Shown: positions 22,429 through 34,874, numbered from the stretch's first letter. The stretch: 64,000 bases of DNA from Amaranthus tricolor (GCF_026212465.1 NC_080052.1:9864943-9928942), one strand, 5' to 3'. Translations and numbers: made by a program. The notes: generated by a model not told the origin, from the sequence alone.

Positions 22429-25134
22429 GGTTCAACCATCCTAGGCTCGGCAAATGTTTCCACAAGCACAATGTCCGATCATGACACCAAACTTTGGCAT
22501 TTGAGACTTGGTCACATGGGAGAAAGAGGTATGTTTGAACTCTCTAAACAAGGTTTATTTGATGGCAAGAAATTTGGGAACCTTGAGTTTTGTAAACATG
22601 GTGTTTATGGGAAACACAAGAGAGTTAGTTTCAAACCCGCCGGTCACAACACTAAGGGAATTTTAGACTACATTCATTCCGATTTGTGGGTCCTTCACGA
22701 AAGCCCTCCCTTAGTGGTTGCAATTATTTGTTGACCTTTATTGATGATTTCTCTAGAAAAGTTTGGTGTTACTTCATAAAGCAAAAGAATGAAGTTTTTG
22801 ATGTCTTCTTGGAATGGAAGAAGATGATTGAAAAAAAGACCGGTAGGAGCATCAAGACCTTAAGAACCGATAATGGTCTTGAATTTGTTGATAATAAATT
22901 TCTTAAATATTGTTCTAATGAAGGCATTGTCAGACATAGAACTTGTGCAGGGCGTCCTCAAAAAAATGGCGTTGCGGAGAGGATGAATAAAACATTGTTG
23001 GAGAGGGCTCGGTGTATGCTAAAACAAGCAAATTTGGGGAAGCAATTTTGGGCCGAAGCGGTGGCTACGACATGTTATTTGATCAATCGCTCACCTCATA
23101 CCGCTTTGAAATTCAAGTCGCCATAAGAAGTGTGGTACAACACTCCGGTAAATTATTCTAATCTTAGAATCTTTGGTTGTCCTGCTTATATTAATGTAAA
23201 TGATGGTAAGTTAGAACCTAGGGCTAGAAAATGTATTTTTGTGGGATATGGAGTAGGTGTAAAGGGGTATAGGGTGTGGTGTAATGAATCAAAAAGAATA
23301 ATTGTTTCTAGAGATGTTGTTTTTGATGAAAATAGCATGCTTGTATCTAGTATAGAAAAGTCCATTAATAATAATGTAAATGATGATGCACAAATGGAGG
23401 GTCAACCTCCCAATATTGAAGATGATAAAATTGATGATGATGATCAACAAAGATCTCCATCTTTGTCGACAACTAGACAAAGAAGGAAGATCATGGCTCC
23501 AAGGAGGTATATTGAAGAGTGTGATTATGTTGCCTATGCTCTCAACATTGCTAGCAAAGTCGAAGGGTTACATGAACCGAGTACGTACAAGGAGGCTATG
23601 GCCTCAAATGACTCAAGCAAGTGGTTGATAGCTGTGAAGCAAGAGATGGAGTCTCTTGCAAAGAATGAAACTTGGAATATTGTTGAATCACCAAAGAAAA
23701 AGAAAATTGTTGGGTGCAAGTGGATATTCAAGAGGAAGGAGGGTCCTTCTAGTGACATTCCTCCAATTTACAAAGAAAAAGTAGTTGCAAAGGGATACTC
23801 TCAAATTGAGGGTGTTGATTTTCATGAAGTTTTCTCACCGATGGTGAAGCACTCTTCTATAAGGGCATTACTTGCTTTGGTAGCGATGGAGGATTTGGAG
23901 TTACATCAATTGGATGTAAAAACGACGTTTCTTCACAGTGAGCTTGAAAAGGAGATCTTTATGAAGCAACCGGAAGGTTTTGAGGTAGCCGGTAAAGAAA
24001 ATCATGTGTGTTGATTGAAGAGGTCTTTGTATGGGTTGAAGCAATCTCCGAGGCAATGGTACAAGAGGTTTGATTCCTTTATTATTTCACATGATTTTAT
24101 TAGAAGTTCTTATGATAGTTGTGTCTATCTTAAGAAATTTGAAGATGGTTCTTTGTTATATTTGCTCTTATATGTTGATGACATGCTAGTAGCATGTAGT
24201 TCTTTGTTTAAGGTGGAGAACTTGAAACAGTTGCTTTCAAGTGAATTTGACATGAAGGATCTTGGTGAAGCCAAGAATTTTCTTGGGATGGAAATTTTGA
24301 GAGATCGGGCTAAGGGTATCCTATACCTTAGTCAAAGGAAGTACATTGAGAAAGTTGTGCAACGTTTCTCTATGGATGATGCTAACTCCTCTTGCTTCTC
24401 ATTTCAAATTGTCCAAGAAATTGTGTCCACAAACAAAGGCGGAAGAAGAGCAAATGGTAAGAATTCCATATACTAGTGCCGTTGGTAGTGTTATGTATGC
24501 CATGGTATGTTTTAGACCCGACATAGCTCATGCGGTGAGTTTGGTGAGTAGATATATGTCGAATTCGGGGAAGGGACATTGGGAGGCACTAAAATGGTTA
24601 TTGAGGTATTTGAAAGATACTTCTAATGTTTGTCTTATGTATGGGAAGAATTCATGCGAGCTAACCGGGTTTTGTGACTCGGATTATGGTGGTGATCTAG
24701 ATAATAGAAAGTCCACAAGTGGGTTCGTGTTTACTTTGGGTGGTTCGGCGATAAGTTGGCAATCATCTTTGCAAGATGTGGTTGCTCTCTCAACAACCGA
24801 AGCGGAGTACATAGCCGTTTCCGAGTCATTCAAGGAGGCAAAATGGCTTAAAGGTCTTGTTGGTGAAATGTGCAATAAGGTGTGTGAGGTAAGTGTGCAT
24901 AGTGATAGTCAAAGTGCAATTCACGTGGCTAGGAATCAAAATACATTTCATAAAAGGTCCAAACACATTGATATTAAGTATAATTTCATCCGGGATGAAG
25001 TTGAGCACAAAAGGGTGTTATTGAAAAAGATTGACACTACGGAGAATCCGGACGACATGATGACAAAGTCATTACCTACAACCAAGTTTGAATTATGTGT
25101 TGACTTGGTTGGTTTAGCTCCTTGCTTGAGATAA
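22429..25134 (+). pseudogene. copia pol: integrase, reverse transcriptase, RNase H, frameshifted
   Basis: GAG-pre-integrase with KLWHLRLGHMGERGM (22471-22734). Integrase core with LLTFIDDFSRKVWCYF and TLRTDNGLEF, then GVAERMNKTLLERAR (22686-23126). Integrase end and the start of reverse transcriptase with CKWIFKRKEG and LHQLDVKTTFLH (23130-24014). Reverse transcriptase with LLLYVDDMLVACSS, an intact YVDD box (24015-24476). RNase H with GGDLDNRKSTSGFVF and STTEAEYIAVSE to a TAA at 25132 (24346-25134). Breaks: a frameshift near 22690, a stop at 23124-23126, a stop at 24012-24014 and a frameshift near 24380. Confidence 0.9.
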
Positions 25135-25232
25135 TGGCTTTTGGGGCATTTGAGGTGTGTATGTTTTCTTTTGTTTATGAAGTGGATTGATGTATGTTTT
25201 TGACTTGGGTGAACTCAAGTCAAGGTGGAGAT

Positions 25233-25983
25233 TGTTATGAATGGTATCACATGTGTGACTTGAGTGAAAAATTGAAGTGTGTATTCATGTGTGTGACTCT
25301 TGAGTTGTGGAAACCAAAACGGTGTAATTATGTGGGAGAGTATTCATGGGAATTATTGGTGTTAATGAAGATTAATGAAGAAGTAGAAAGGATTTGATTT
25401 ATGTTTGTTCGATCAGAATTCTGACAGAGGAAGCAGAATGGTTGCTCGACCTACCCGCTTGACCGAGCGAGCCTTATTGGTAGGTCGAGCGGTCAGAAAG
25501 AATGATCCAGAATGCATCTGATGCTCGCTCGACCGAGCGAGCTCCCTGTTCCGGTCGAGCGGATCCTCTGATGTGCATGGGATGCTGTTTTTCGACCTTT
25601 CAAGTTCTTGGAGTTATTTCATATTATTCATTAATCTATATTAATACTATATTCAAGTGAGATATTGACATTCATGTACCTAGTAGTATATATAGAGCTT
25701 TCATACTCACACATCAAACACATCAAACACAACCCCTAAGCCAAACACATAGCCTTTTGTTTTTATCTCTTACTCAATTGTAATTCTTCATTTGTAAGTG
25801 TTTTTTATACATTCTTGATATAATACAAACAGAAACTACACACCTCGGAAGAAGTAGCCATCATTGGGTGAACCTCCTTAAATCTTTGTGTCTCCTTTGC
25901 TTAGTTTACATTGTCAAACATTGTTTTCTTCACTGTTGTTTGTAGCGTTCTTAACATCGTAACGGTTTTGGCAAACATTTTCA
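25233..25983 (+). repeat. 3' LTR of the Tork-like element
   Basis: 751 bp, preceded by the purine tract CAAGGTGGAGAT and followed by the target duplication tgaca. It ends CATTTTCA, retaining the terminal CA. Confidence 0.95.
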
Positions 25984-26029
25984 TGACAAATGTGCAAGTG
26001 GCAACCAACCGTAGATAACTAAATCTTGC

Positions 26030-26169
26030 CTTTGGTATTTCTTAATGAAGGTAGTTTCGACGAACAATGATGGTTCTCTACATCTTAGCACTGTGACATG
26101 TTCCAGCTAAAATACAACCCCTGATTGAGACATTACCAGTGAATGGGCATTTCTTGTCAATATAAGTTC
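26030..26169 (-). pseudogene. ribosomal protein S11 (uS17) pseudogene, internal exon
   Basis: The minus strand encodes [18 protein letters not shown], then [10 protein letters not shown], then RTIIVRRNYLH, a clear match to cytosolic 40S ribosomal protein S11, which sits in the small ribosomal subunit. Three lesions mark it as a pseudogene: a TAG stop where plants have glutamine after AKM, a 5-nt loss after YLH that removes two residues and shifts the frame, and a gc instead of gt donor at the exon end. Introns are retained, so it arose by DNA duplication rather than retrotransposition. The remaining exons lie at 20246-20335, 20081-20156 and 9429-9441. The 5' exons are not in the window as far as I can see. 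Confidence 0.9.
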
Positions 26170-26295
26170 CTGACATCAGATATAAAGCTTGTTACAGTTA
26201 GATTGACCGCTTTAAGAAGCAAAAAGAAAAAAAAAGAAAACAGATTAACAAGGACTAGTAAGGAAAATAAGCACACAACAAACATGGATCACCCC

Positions 26296-29200
26296 CAGTG
26301 GCGGACCCAAAAATTTCAAACTGGGGGTACAAAATACGAACGTCATGTCGTTCGGATAATCGAATAAATTTTTTTTAAAAAATAAAAAAATTATAACACA
26401 TAATAGAATCAATAGTTAAAGTCTTACAATCCAAAATAACAATAAAAGTCTTACAATACTTAAAGTCTTACACTAATACACTTCAAAATTACAAATTCAT
26501 CCATCGAGTCTTCATACTTTTAAAACGATCAATAATCATTGCATCGAAAAGTTGTAGAAACACTTCCTTCTCAATAAAAGTAACCAATCAATCATTCATA
26601 AGTTGATCACCCATACTATTTCTCAACTTACTTTTGACATATGTCATTGCGGAAAACACTCTTTCTACACTTGCCGTAGCAACAGGAAGAATCAACATCA
26701 ACTTGATTAGCAAATGTATAAGAGGAAATGTCTCATGTCTCTTTGTTTCAAAAAGCATCATGGAAAGAGAATTGATATCTTTCAAATCATGAAATCTTTC
26801 ATCGTTTAACATAGCATCCAAGAACACATCGAGTTGAAGATCAAGAGCCGTTAAATCATTACATGAAAACTCCTCGGGATATAAAGAAGCAAGTTTAAGT
26901 ATCTTCTCTTTATCAAAAGATGAAAAGTTACCTTGAGGACTTAGAGAGACCATGCATGTAAGTAACTCCATGTTAATCTCATTAAAACGGTTATCAAGCT
27001 CTTGAAGATGCAAATCAATTACTTCTAAAAAGATTCCAACCCGAAAATGATGTAGATTTGTAGCTTGTTGAACAAAACGTCTTCCTCTTCCTTGAGGCAC
27101 ATAATGAGCATCCATAGATGGAACATCAATCTCGTGTTTAGTACAAAATGTAATAACTTTTTTTAAGAGATTATCCCATCCTTCATCTCTCATCTTTTGC
27201 AACACATTTTTTGTAGTAGTAACAAGTCTAATGGCATTAACAATATCTTGTTCCTTTCTTTGTAAAGCGATACATAAATCATTAGTGTAGCCAAAGATAA
27301 TCAACATCAAATGAGCCACAAAAACAAAATCGAATGACTCCAAAAATCCCGAAACAATTTGAGCTTTGAACTTATCGTCCGAAGTGCCATGTTTTCCAAT
27401 CCACTCAAGTACTTCAATAATTGAAGGAAACAAGTTCGTGATATTTATTAGACACTTGTAATGAGATCCCCAACGTGTATCTCCCGGCCTACTCAAACCA
27501 CGTTCTTGATTTAAACCTGATCCACTTTTAATTTCCCCCACTTCCAATGCTTGAGCCACTACTTGAGCTTGCTTTTTTCGAATCATGTCTCTTCTCTTAC
27601 AAGAAGCTCCAACCACATTCAACAAGTTTGCAAGTACTTCAAAAAGCCAACCACAACTATCATTCTTTTTAGCAACCGCAACTAGAGGTAGTTGTAGTTG
27701 ATGAGCAAAACAATGAATGAAGTAGGCTCTTGGAGTATCATTCATAATCAAAGTCTTAAGGCCATTGATTTCACCTCTGATGTTACTCGCCCCATCATAC
27801 CCTTGACCTCTTATCATGGATGGACTCTCAATGAATATTCCATAAGCAAGGACAAAATTGCATCTTTAAGAGATAAAGCGGTAGTGTCACCCATATGTAC
27901 AATGCCTAAAAAGCGTTCCACTACCGATCCACTTTCTCTTTTAACAAACCGCAAAACAAGAGCTAGTTGTTCTTTTTGAGACACATCACTTGATTCATCG
28001 GCCAAAATAGAAAAGTAACCATCTCCAACCTCTTCTATTATGTGCTTGGTAGTCTTCTTTGCACAACAATTGATAATGTCTTTTTGAATTTTGGGAGATG
28101 TCAATTGACAATTTTTGGGTCCATTTTGGAAAGTATGTTGTTTGACTTCGTCAACCTTCTCCCCTAACCACTTCAAAAGCTCAAGAAAGTTACCCCTACT
28201 ATTTGACTCCTCACTTTCATCATGTCCCCGGAATGCCAATCCTTGGCCCAAAAGAAATCTCAAACAAGTTAAGAATGCATTCAAACGAATATGATATGAA
28301 TCCATTTGAGCTTGACTCGCATTATCAAACACAACTTCAATTGATGTCTTTTTTGCATCTCTTAGATTCACATATTTCTCATAAGCAACATTATGAGCAC
28401 TTTTAACTCCAGGTTTATTCCACCATTAAAACCCTCCATTAACAAATGCATCACCCCCATTGTAAATTTCAACATCCCTCTTGAACAAATAATAAGCAAA
28501 GCAAAATGCGGCATCTTTTTCAACACTATATTCAAGCCAATCCCATTTTTTGAACCAATTGACACTAAAACGGCGTAAACCACCTACTTCTTTTTGAGGG
28601 AAAACATGTGTTTTTGGTTGGCAAGGTTTTTTTTAAGAATATAAGCTCTCCTAACCGGATTTCTTTCATTTGGGGGATAATCCATTATGTTTTTTCTCAA
28701 TCCCGGGTCATGAGGAAGAAGTTCAACATCATACACCCAATCATCATCCAATGGTTCATCACAATCATCATCCAATGGTTCATCACAAGCACTTGAACGA
28801 CCTACTTCCATATTAACATCTTGAGTTGGAGGGGAACTTAAAGGAGAAGGAGGAGAGTCAATGGTTTCGTTAAATGATCCTTGGGATTTCGTTCTTGTAA
28901 ACAAGAATTCACGAAGATTGGGTTGTTATCCTCGGCTTTTGACTTCTTTGAACTTGAACTACTTGACATTTCCTAATTAAATTAAATACAATAACCTATT
29001 CTAAGTGTCAATTCTAAGTGTCTAACAATAATCTAACAATAATTCAATTACTAATTTATTTCAAACTAATAAATAACAAGTAATAACTAAACTTGCAAGT
29101 CAGAAATCACAATTCAATTAAATTAACTAATTAACATTTAACAAACAAATAAGAAGCTCCAAGATGGAGCAACAACATCAAATCAAGTATTCAACTAATC

Positions 29201-29634
29201 AAATATATATTCAAGTAATCAAGTAATAATCAAATTAAGTATCTAAATTTAACCAACAAACAATGAAACAAATCAGTAAATCAACAAATTATAATTAGGG
29301 ATTTAGGGAATTAGGGTTCATAAATGAAGAAATTATAATTAGGGTTCATAAACGTACGGCGTGACGGCGGTGGCACTGGGGAGGCAGGGAGCGGGGAGCG
29401 CCGGAGGTACGACGTCGACGTGGGTTGACAGCAGGGCGGCGAGCCGGCGAGGGAGCAGTCTTCGCGTGCTGTGTTTCCCGTGTTTTTTCTGTTCTCTTTC
29501 TTTCTTTCTGTTCTCTTTCTTTCTTTTCTGTTCTCTTTCCCGTGTTTTGGGTTTTAATTTTTTTTTCCTCTTTTTTATTTTTCAAACTGGGGGTACAACC
29601 GTACCCCCTTGTCAATCAATTGGGTCCGCCCCTG
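26296..29634 (-). mobile_element. hAT transposon with ZMYM1-like transposase, defective
   Basis: 3339 bp bounded by CAGTGGCGGACCCA and its inverse TGGGTCCGCCCCTG. The perfect 8-bp target duplication atcacccc (26288-26295 and 29635-29642) is diagnostic of hAT. TTTCAAACTGGGGGTAC occurs just inside both ends in the same orientation. A transposase with DUF4371 and a hAT dimerisation end lies on the minus strand. GC-rich sequence at 29341-29460, upstream of the transposase start, may be its promoter region. It inserted into non-coding DNA upstream of the S11 pseudogene. Confidence 0.95.
26588..28961 (-). pseudogene. hAT transposase (DUF4371/ZMYM1-like), frameshifted
   Basis: Start near 28961 (a serine-rich MSSSSSSKKS). 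An acidic N-terminal part follows with a tandem CDEPLDDD duplication (28584-28904), then a segment resembling the TTF-type zinc-finger region (28368-28583). DUF4371 follows with YFSILADESSDVSQKEQLAL (27814-28371), continuing with MIRGQGYDGASN and RAYFIHCFAHQLQLPLVA (26588-27817), and the C-terminal hAT dimerisation motif TASVERVFSAMTYVKSKLRN near 26640. Frameshifts lie near 28890, 28580, 28370 and 27815. The second half is an unbroken 409 residues, so decay is recent or modest. In the family this enzyme cuts and joins the ends in the nucleus. Confidence 0.88.
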
Positions 29635-29642
29635 ATCACCCC

Positions 29643-30571
29643 TTTAACCACTAGAGGTGTTTGTTACAGAAATTTCATATACATGGAATCAGAATAGCAA
29701 CTATGTTTCTTTACGATATCCATTTCTTAAGAGTAACCAAATATCTCCCTTTCTTACTGGTTATCTACAAACAACAACCAAATGATGGAAACAAAAAAGT
29801 ATCACCTATGTTCTGTTACCACCTTTTTTGCACTTGTCATTAGACTCACCACTACACCTCCTCTACGTCATCTTTGAACAATATCAAACAAGAGAGAAAA
29901 CCATCGTCACACCTTTCCCTCATCTTGAACAATTTCATTAAAAATAGAAAACCAATATCATTACGTTGATCAATTTCAGAGGAGAGATAACCATTCTCAC
30001 ATTTCCCAATCATCATCTTGATCAACTTCAGAAAGAGAACCTTGAAGATCATAAAATGTTAAGACTATACAAAGATAAGAGAAATAACCACATAAAGCAA
30101 CCGAATAGGCCTTTATCCCTCTGCTTAGTGTTGGGTATTGACCATGTATGGTTAATATGACTCCAACTATGATGTTGAGGAAGATAGTGAATGTAAACTT
30201 GGTTTACAATAGCTTGCCAAAGAGACCATTGTGGGGAAATTATGAATAGATTGAAATGGAAGAGAGCTCTGGATAATGTTTTGGAAAAATCAAATATAGT
30301 GCAGGATTAAGTTTTGATTTGAGCTTAATAAGAACAATCCCAAACAACTTCAATAAAGTAATGGACTGTGTCAAATATCATTCATTCCTACCCTTAACGA
30401 ACACCAATTAGTTTGTGATTATGGGCCCGTACAAGATATACCCTAAGATTGGACAGTAGAGGGAAAAAAAAGAAGGTTACAATGATGCAGATATCAATTT
30501 ACATTCTAACAATTTATTCACTAGAATCTTAGCTTAAATAACCTTATACACATCTATTTAGAATGCATGAC
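29643..30571. other. intergenic DNA, no gene seen
   Basis: No S11 5' exon, other gene or repeat with clear ends was recognised in this stretch. Confidence 0.45.
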
Positions 30572-31061
30572 TGAAAATGTTTGCCAAGATCGTTACGTTG
30601 TTAAGAACAATACAAACAACAATGAACAAAACAATGTTTGATAATGTAAACTAAGCAAAAGAAACACAAAGAATAGGTCGAGCGACCATTCTGCTTCCTC
30701 TGTCAGAATTCTGATCGAGCTATCAAAAACAAGTCCTTTCTACTTCTTCATTAATCTTCATTAACACTAATAATTCCCATGAATACTCTCCACATAATTA
30801 CACCATTTTGGATTCCACAACTCAAGAGTCACACACATGAATACACACTTCAATTGTGCACTCAAGTCACACATGTGATACCATTCATAACAATCTCCAC
30901 CTTGACTTGAGTTCACCGAAGTCAAAACGTTCATCAATCCACTTCATAAACAAAAGAAAAACTTACACACCTCAAATGCCCAAAAAGGCATTATCTCAAG
31001 CAAGGAGCTAAATCAACCAAGTCAACACATAATTCAAACTTGGTTGTAGGTAATGACTTAG
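30572..31061 (-). mobile_element. truncated inverted relative of the Tork-like element
   Basis: The reverse complement matches the end of the element at 20402-25983: the last pol codons (a frame ending LVGLAPCLR), the purine tract and the 3' LTR. The LTR begins at 30572 (TGAAAATGTTTGCC) and lacks roughly 400 bp between AAACACAAAG and AATAGGTCGAGC, near 30670. It stops abruptly at 31061 against the SIRE-like LTR. Confidence 0.88.
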
Positions 31062-32416
31062 ATAATTAAAGCTTGAACTTACAGCAAAATAATAAAAGAG
31101 ACAAACGAATTTTTACGTGGAAACCTTCTGGGCTTAAACAGAAGGAAAAACCACGACCCCTCGGGATTTCTAAATACTCCACTATGTTTAAGGCAATTAG
31201 TTACAATTACAATAAACACCTTACTTCACTCGAAACGAATCAACTAGGCCAACTCTTCTCTCTCAAATTGCTTTACTCAAAGCAACAAACTTAGCTTCAC
31301 TAAAAGCAAAACTCCTCAATAACTTCACTCAAAGCTATCTAATTCCCCCTTAGACTCACCCGAGTCTAATTACAAATATCACTCAAAAACCCTTACAAAA
31401 AGGATAAAAATTCTCTAAAAATAAAATCAATGAGTTGCTCAAGAAAATATTATGAGTTAATTGGCAAATTTCAAAACAAAATATTTCTTGTTGATTTCGA
31501 AAAATAATCACATGAAAATAACAAAGTTCATGCGTTTGACACTTAAGAACAACCGAATCCACTTGCTATTTATAAAAAATAAAACTCTAAGAAAATGGAA
31601 TAATCCAATCCATTATTCCTTATCAAAAAGATCATGGGAGTAATGTGGATTAATCACACAGACGGTTATTTCCACAAGACTTGATTAAATCAAGCATACG
31701 GTTAAAACAACAATAACCGCTGTTCCCATTTACTAATAATAGGTTCTGTTCCCTTTAAGCAGCAGTTCCTTCAACAGCAGTTTCTGTTCCAGTAATAACT
31801 GCTGAAACTTTAGGCTATTTATAGAAACGGTTAGACTTAATAGGATTGGTTACATGCTAACTAATTATAGAAATGATAAACTTTTTTCTAATATTAAGAC
31901 CGGTTAAAAAAACAGTAATAATAACAAAGACTTTTTCAACAACAGCTATTCCTATATTTAGCAAATCCAATATTTACTAAATATAGATCCTAAAATAATG
32001 CTTAAAAACGAAAAAATCATTTTGGAAAATCTTTTGCCAATTAACTTTAATAAATTATAATTGCAACACATTAACTTTATTTTCTACATCAACTAAAAAA
32101 TAATAATTAAATAGTAATCAGAATTTTTAGCAAACGTAGGCTGACTTCAGTTGGGAACAATGCGCTGTCTCTGAATTCCAGTTTAGCTAGAACATCTAAC
32201 TTGGGAACAGTAGACTTCCTGTCTCCATTTTACATCCCAAGTGATATACTCTTCTAACATCTCTTGAATCTTTTTGACACGTACATTTCCATGAACCAGA
32301 GCCATAGGTACTATCAACAATCATAATTACGACCGGATATCGACCTGCACATAATCTCTTAAAACATATTTGTTTAAATACAGTGTAGTCATCATCAAAA
32401 CTCAAGAGGTCCAACA
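31062..32416 (-). repeat. 3' LTR of the SIRE-like element, truncated
   Basis: Near-identical to 40620-41970, but it lacks the part equivalent to 40516-40615. The inner edge TCCAACA at 32416 is intact and adjoins the purine tract. Confidence 0.92.
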
Positions 32417-32430
32417 AATTCCCCCTTTTT
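32417..32430 (-). other. polypurine tract of the SIRE-like element
   Basis: The minus strand reads AAAAAGGGGGAATT immediately before the 3' LTR. A second AAAAGGGGGAATA tract occurs near 32940-32950, possibly an auxiliary or duplicated tract. Confidence 0.8.
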
Positions 32431-33224
32431 GATGATGACAAACTTTTTAAACAAACTTAAACCAATGTAGAGTAAAACCAATATTGAAGAGCATGTTAGA
32501 GATTAAAACAACTCTTCTTAACTTAGTAAATATAATTTACCAAGCATATCATGAATCAAATTACTCTAAAAATAAAAATAAACATAACAAAACTCATACA
32601 ATTTCAGCATAGAACATAAGCAGTGGTTCCAGTATAATTTGGAGCAAACAAACAGAGCTCAAAAGTCAAAACTTGAAAACAAATTAGTTCATCATAACAA
32701 AATGATCTAAACAAGCAATACAGTTCATCGTGATCATAAGCATCAGAGCATCAAGCATTACAAAAGGACTTTGACAATCAGAGCAAACAAACAACAACAG
32801 CAAGCAATAAACAATCATCAGCAGCACACAGCCAAACAGCCTTAGATCATGAATAATAACCTTAATCCTAATGTCCAACATAATAGATGTAGATATAAAC
32901 TAAGCATACTCAAGCATTCTTTAAGTTTGTACCAAATATTCCCCCTTTTGACATCATTCAAAAAGAATTGGAGCAATCAAACCACAACACTAACTACATA
33001 GTCAAAGAGAGAATAAGGATGCAAAAACTAAAAAGCAATACCAATGAATGCAAACATTATCAGCAATGATTAATTTTCACAAGCTATTAGTAGCACAAAA
33101 GAAATGTAGTGCAACAAAATATGAATTATAGTACCCCAGCTGGTACAGGGAAAAACAAAAAGGATTGTTTGATAAAAGAGATGGTTGCAACAAATGAAAA
33201 GATATTAAAAAGTATCAGGAAGAA

Positions 33225-34874
33225 TTAAGATGCAGGAGCTTCATCATCCACATATTCTGTCTCCACCTCTACTGTGTCGAGTTTGGCCCTCAAACGTGCT
33301 TCCATTTGGTCCATTTGAGCAGATAGTGAGGCTATAGAGACATGAATTTCATCTTTAAAAACAAGGAAGCTGGACTGCAATTCGTTAAGTTTCAGGAGAA
33401 TGGAGGATAGATGCGCTGTTGGAACTGTAGTGTCACCTAAACCTTGATTTGGTGATGTGTGTACTAGTGGTGGTGATGATGGTGGTATAGGTGACTGTGG
33501 TGGTGAAGAAAAGTTATGGGATGAAGGTGTGGTCGGTTTAGGTGAGGAAGGATGACTTGGTTCAGCTGTTGTGTATGAGGTTGATTCATCGTCAAGAATA
33601 ACAACAGGTTTTTTGCCTTTGGAAGCTAGCCTTCGACTCTTCCTAGGGGTTGAACCAGAATGTTGCTTGTTAGGAAAAGAACCCTCCTCATTTTCTTCCT
33701 TTTCTTCTTCCACAGCTTCCTTCACATTTTGCTTTTCAGCTTCCCCTTTACATGAACTTTCCTCCTGTTCCTTAATAGAATGCCCTTCTGCCTTCTCAGT
33801 GGTAGAGGGAACAGGCTTCTGTTCCTCCTTATTATTTAATTCCTCCTCCTCAACTTTTTCTTCATTTTCTCCTTCATTAGTGCCCTCCTTGTTGTCAGAA
33901 ATCACATCAAATTGTTCACAAATATTCTCAAGAGTCCCATTTTTATTTAGTTTAAGATGCAAGTTATTTAGACACTTAACACCTATTTTGTTATTTGGAC
34001 CCATGGGAAAATTTTGACCTTCAAGAGGAACACCTAGCTTCCTAAAGATCCATGTCAACAAAACACCATATCCTATCACATATCTTTTTGAAATACAGTC
34101 ACTCAAATGAGAAATCATCAATGAGGGAAAGTTAATTTTGATGTTATTAGCCATACAGTATATCAATGTAGCATCTCTTAGACTAACCTCACTGCGTTTG
34201 GATGTGCGAGGCAAAATGAATCTTCGTGCTATATTATATAACAGTTTGTGCGTAGGAGACAGTACATTGTGGCTAACCTTTCCCCTTTTTTCATTTATCC
34301 CCAAAAACTTCCAGACAAGCTTCTCATCAATCCCAGAAAAAACGATTTTTGACCCAACAAAATATACATCAAATCCAGTGGAAGGTACACCTAACCATTC
34401 TCCTAACATCAGACTATTAAATTTAATTTTGATCCCCTTAACAACACTTGTACAAACGCCATTGTCAATAGAAAAGTTTGAAACAAACTCACGCATCAAT
34501 TCCGGGTACATTGGATTACAGTAGTGTTCTGCCATCAAAGATTCCCAAAATTGATATTGTAAGATTGCGTGTAATTGAGGAAAAAAATTGGATTCATACC
34601 ATTGCTTGTCAAGTCCAAAACCAATAATCATTTCTTTAGATAATTCTTCAGCGCTGACTGGAACAGCAATTTTTTCCCTTTTTGACGAAGTTGAGGATGA
34701 TTTCTTCATTGTAGAGTCTTTCTTTCCCTTTTTGTTTGCATGCATTCCAGAGGCAACCGGGGTTCCCTGCTATTCCCTTGAAGAAGACTCAGGTGCAGTA
34801 ATTAGAGGTGTTGGGTGAATGATTTTTAAAGGTTTGGGTTGTTTCATCTTTGGTGTACGGCTCTTAGTTCTCAT
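33225..34874 (-). CDS. extra ORF of the SIRE-like element, env-position protein
   Basis: The 506-residue open frame from 34745 continues upstream in frame to an ATG at 34874 (MRTKSRTPKMKQPK), interrupted by one TAG at 34770-34772 before a CAG codon. Intact length would be about 550 codons. The N-terminal third is basic and Ser/Lys-rich. A globular part follows (WYESNFFPQLHAILQYQFW, MREFVSNFSIDNGV, EWLGVPSTGFDVYF, LPRTSKRSEVSLRDATLIY) that resembles the 'putative plant transposon protein' domain often found in plant retroelements (recognition from memory, unverified). Then comes a highly acidic Glu/Lys-rich stretch, a Pro/Ser-rich stretch (HPSSPKPTTPSSHNFSSPP) and a probable C-terminal coiled coil (LSAQMDQMEARLRAKLDTVE). 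No signal peptide or convincing membrane helix is visible, so an envelope role is not supported. Function unknown. Confidence 0.8.

Larger units (their letters stand above)
20402..25983 (+). mobile_element. Ty1/copia retrotransposon, Tork-like, defective
   Basis: 5582 bp. LTRs lie at 20402-21164 and 25233-25983. A perfect 5-bp target duplication tgaca is at 20397-20401 and 25984-25988. The primer binding site TGGTATCAGAGCCA follows the 5' LTR and a purine tract (AAGGTGGAGAT) precedes the 3' LTR. Gag, integrase, reverse transcriptase and RNase H are in copia order on the plus strand. The Gag start (KLDIEKFD, KMRAILIQNG) and the small zinc knuckle fit the Tork/Tnt1 group (inference). It inserted into the intron of the S11 pseudogene between the exons at 20246 and 26030. 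Frameshifts and stops in gag and pol show that it is no longer autonomous. Confidence 0.95.

Noticed and set aside
33225..34874. Retroviral-type envelope gene
   Set aside because: It sits in the env position, but I see no signal peptide, fusion peptide or membrane anchor, so I call it only an extra ORF.
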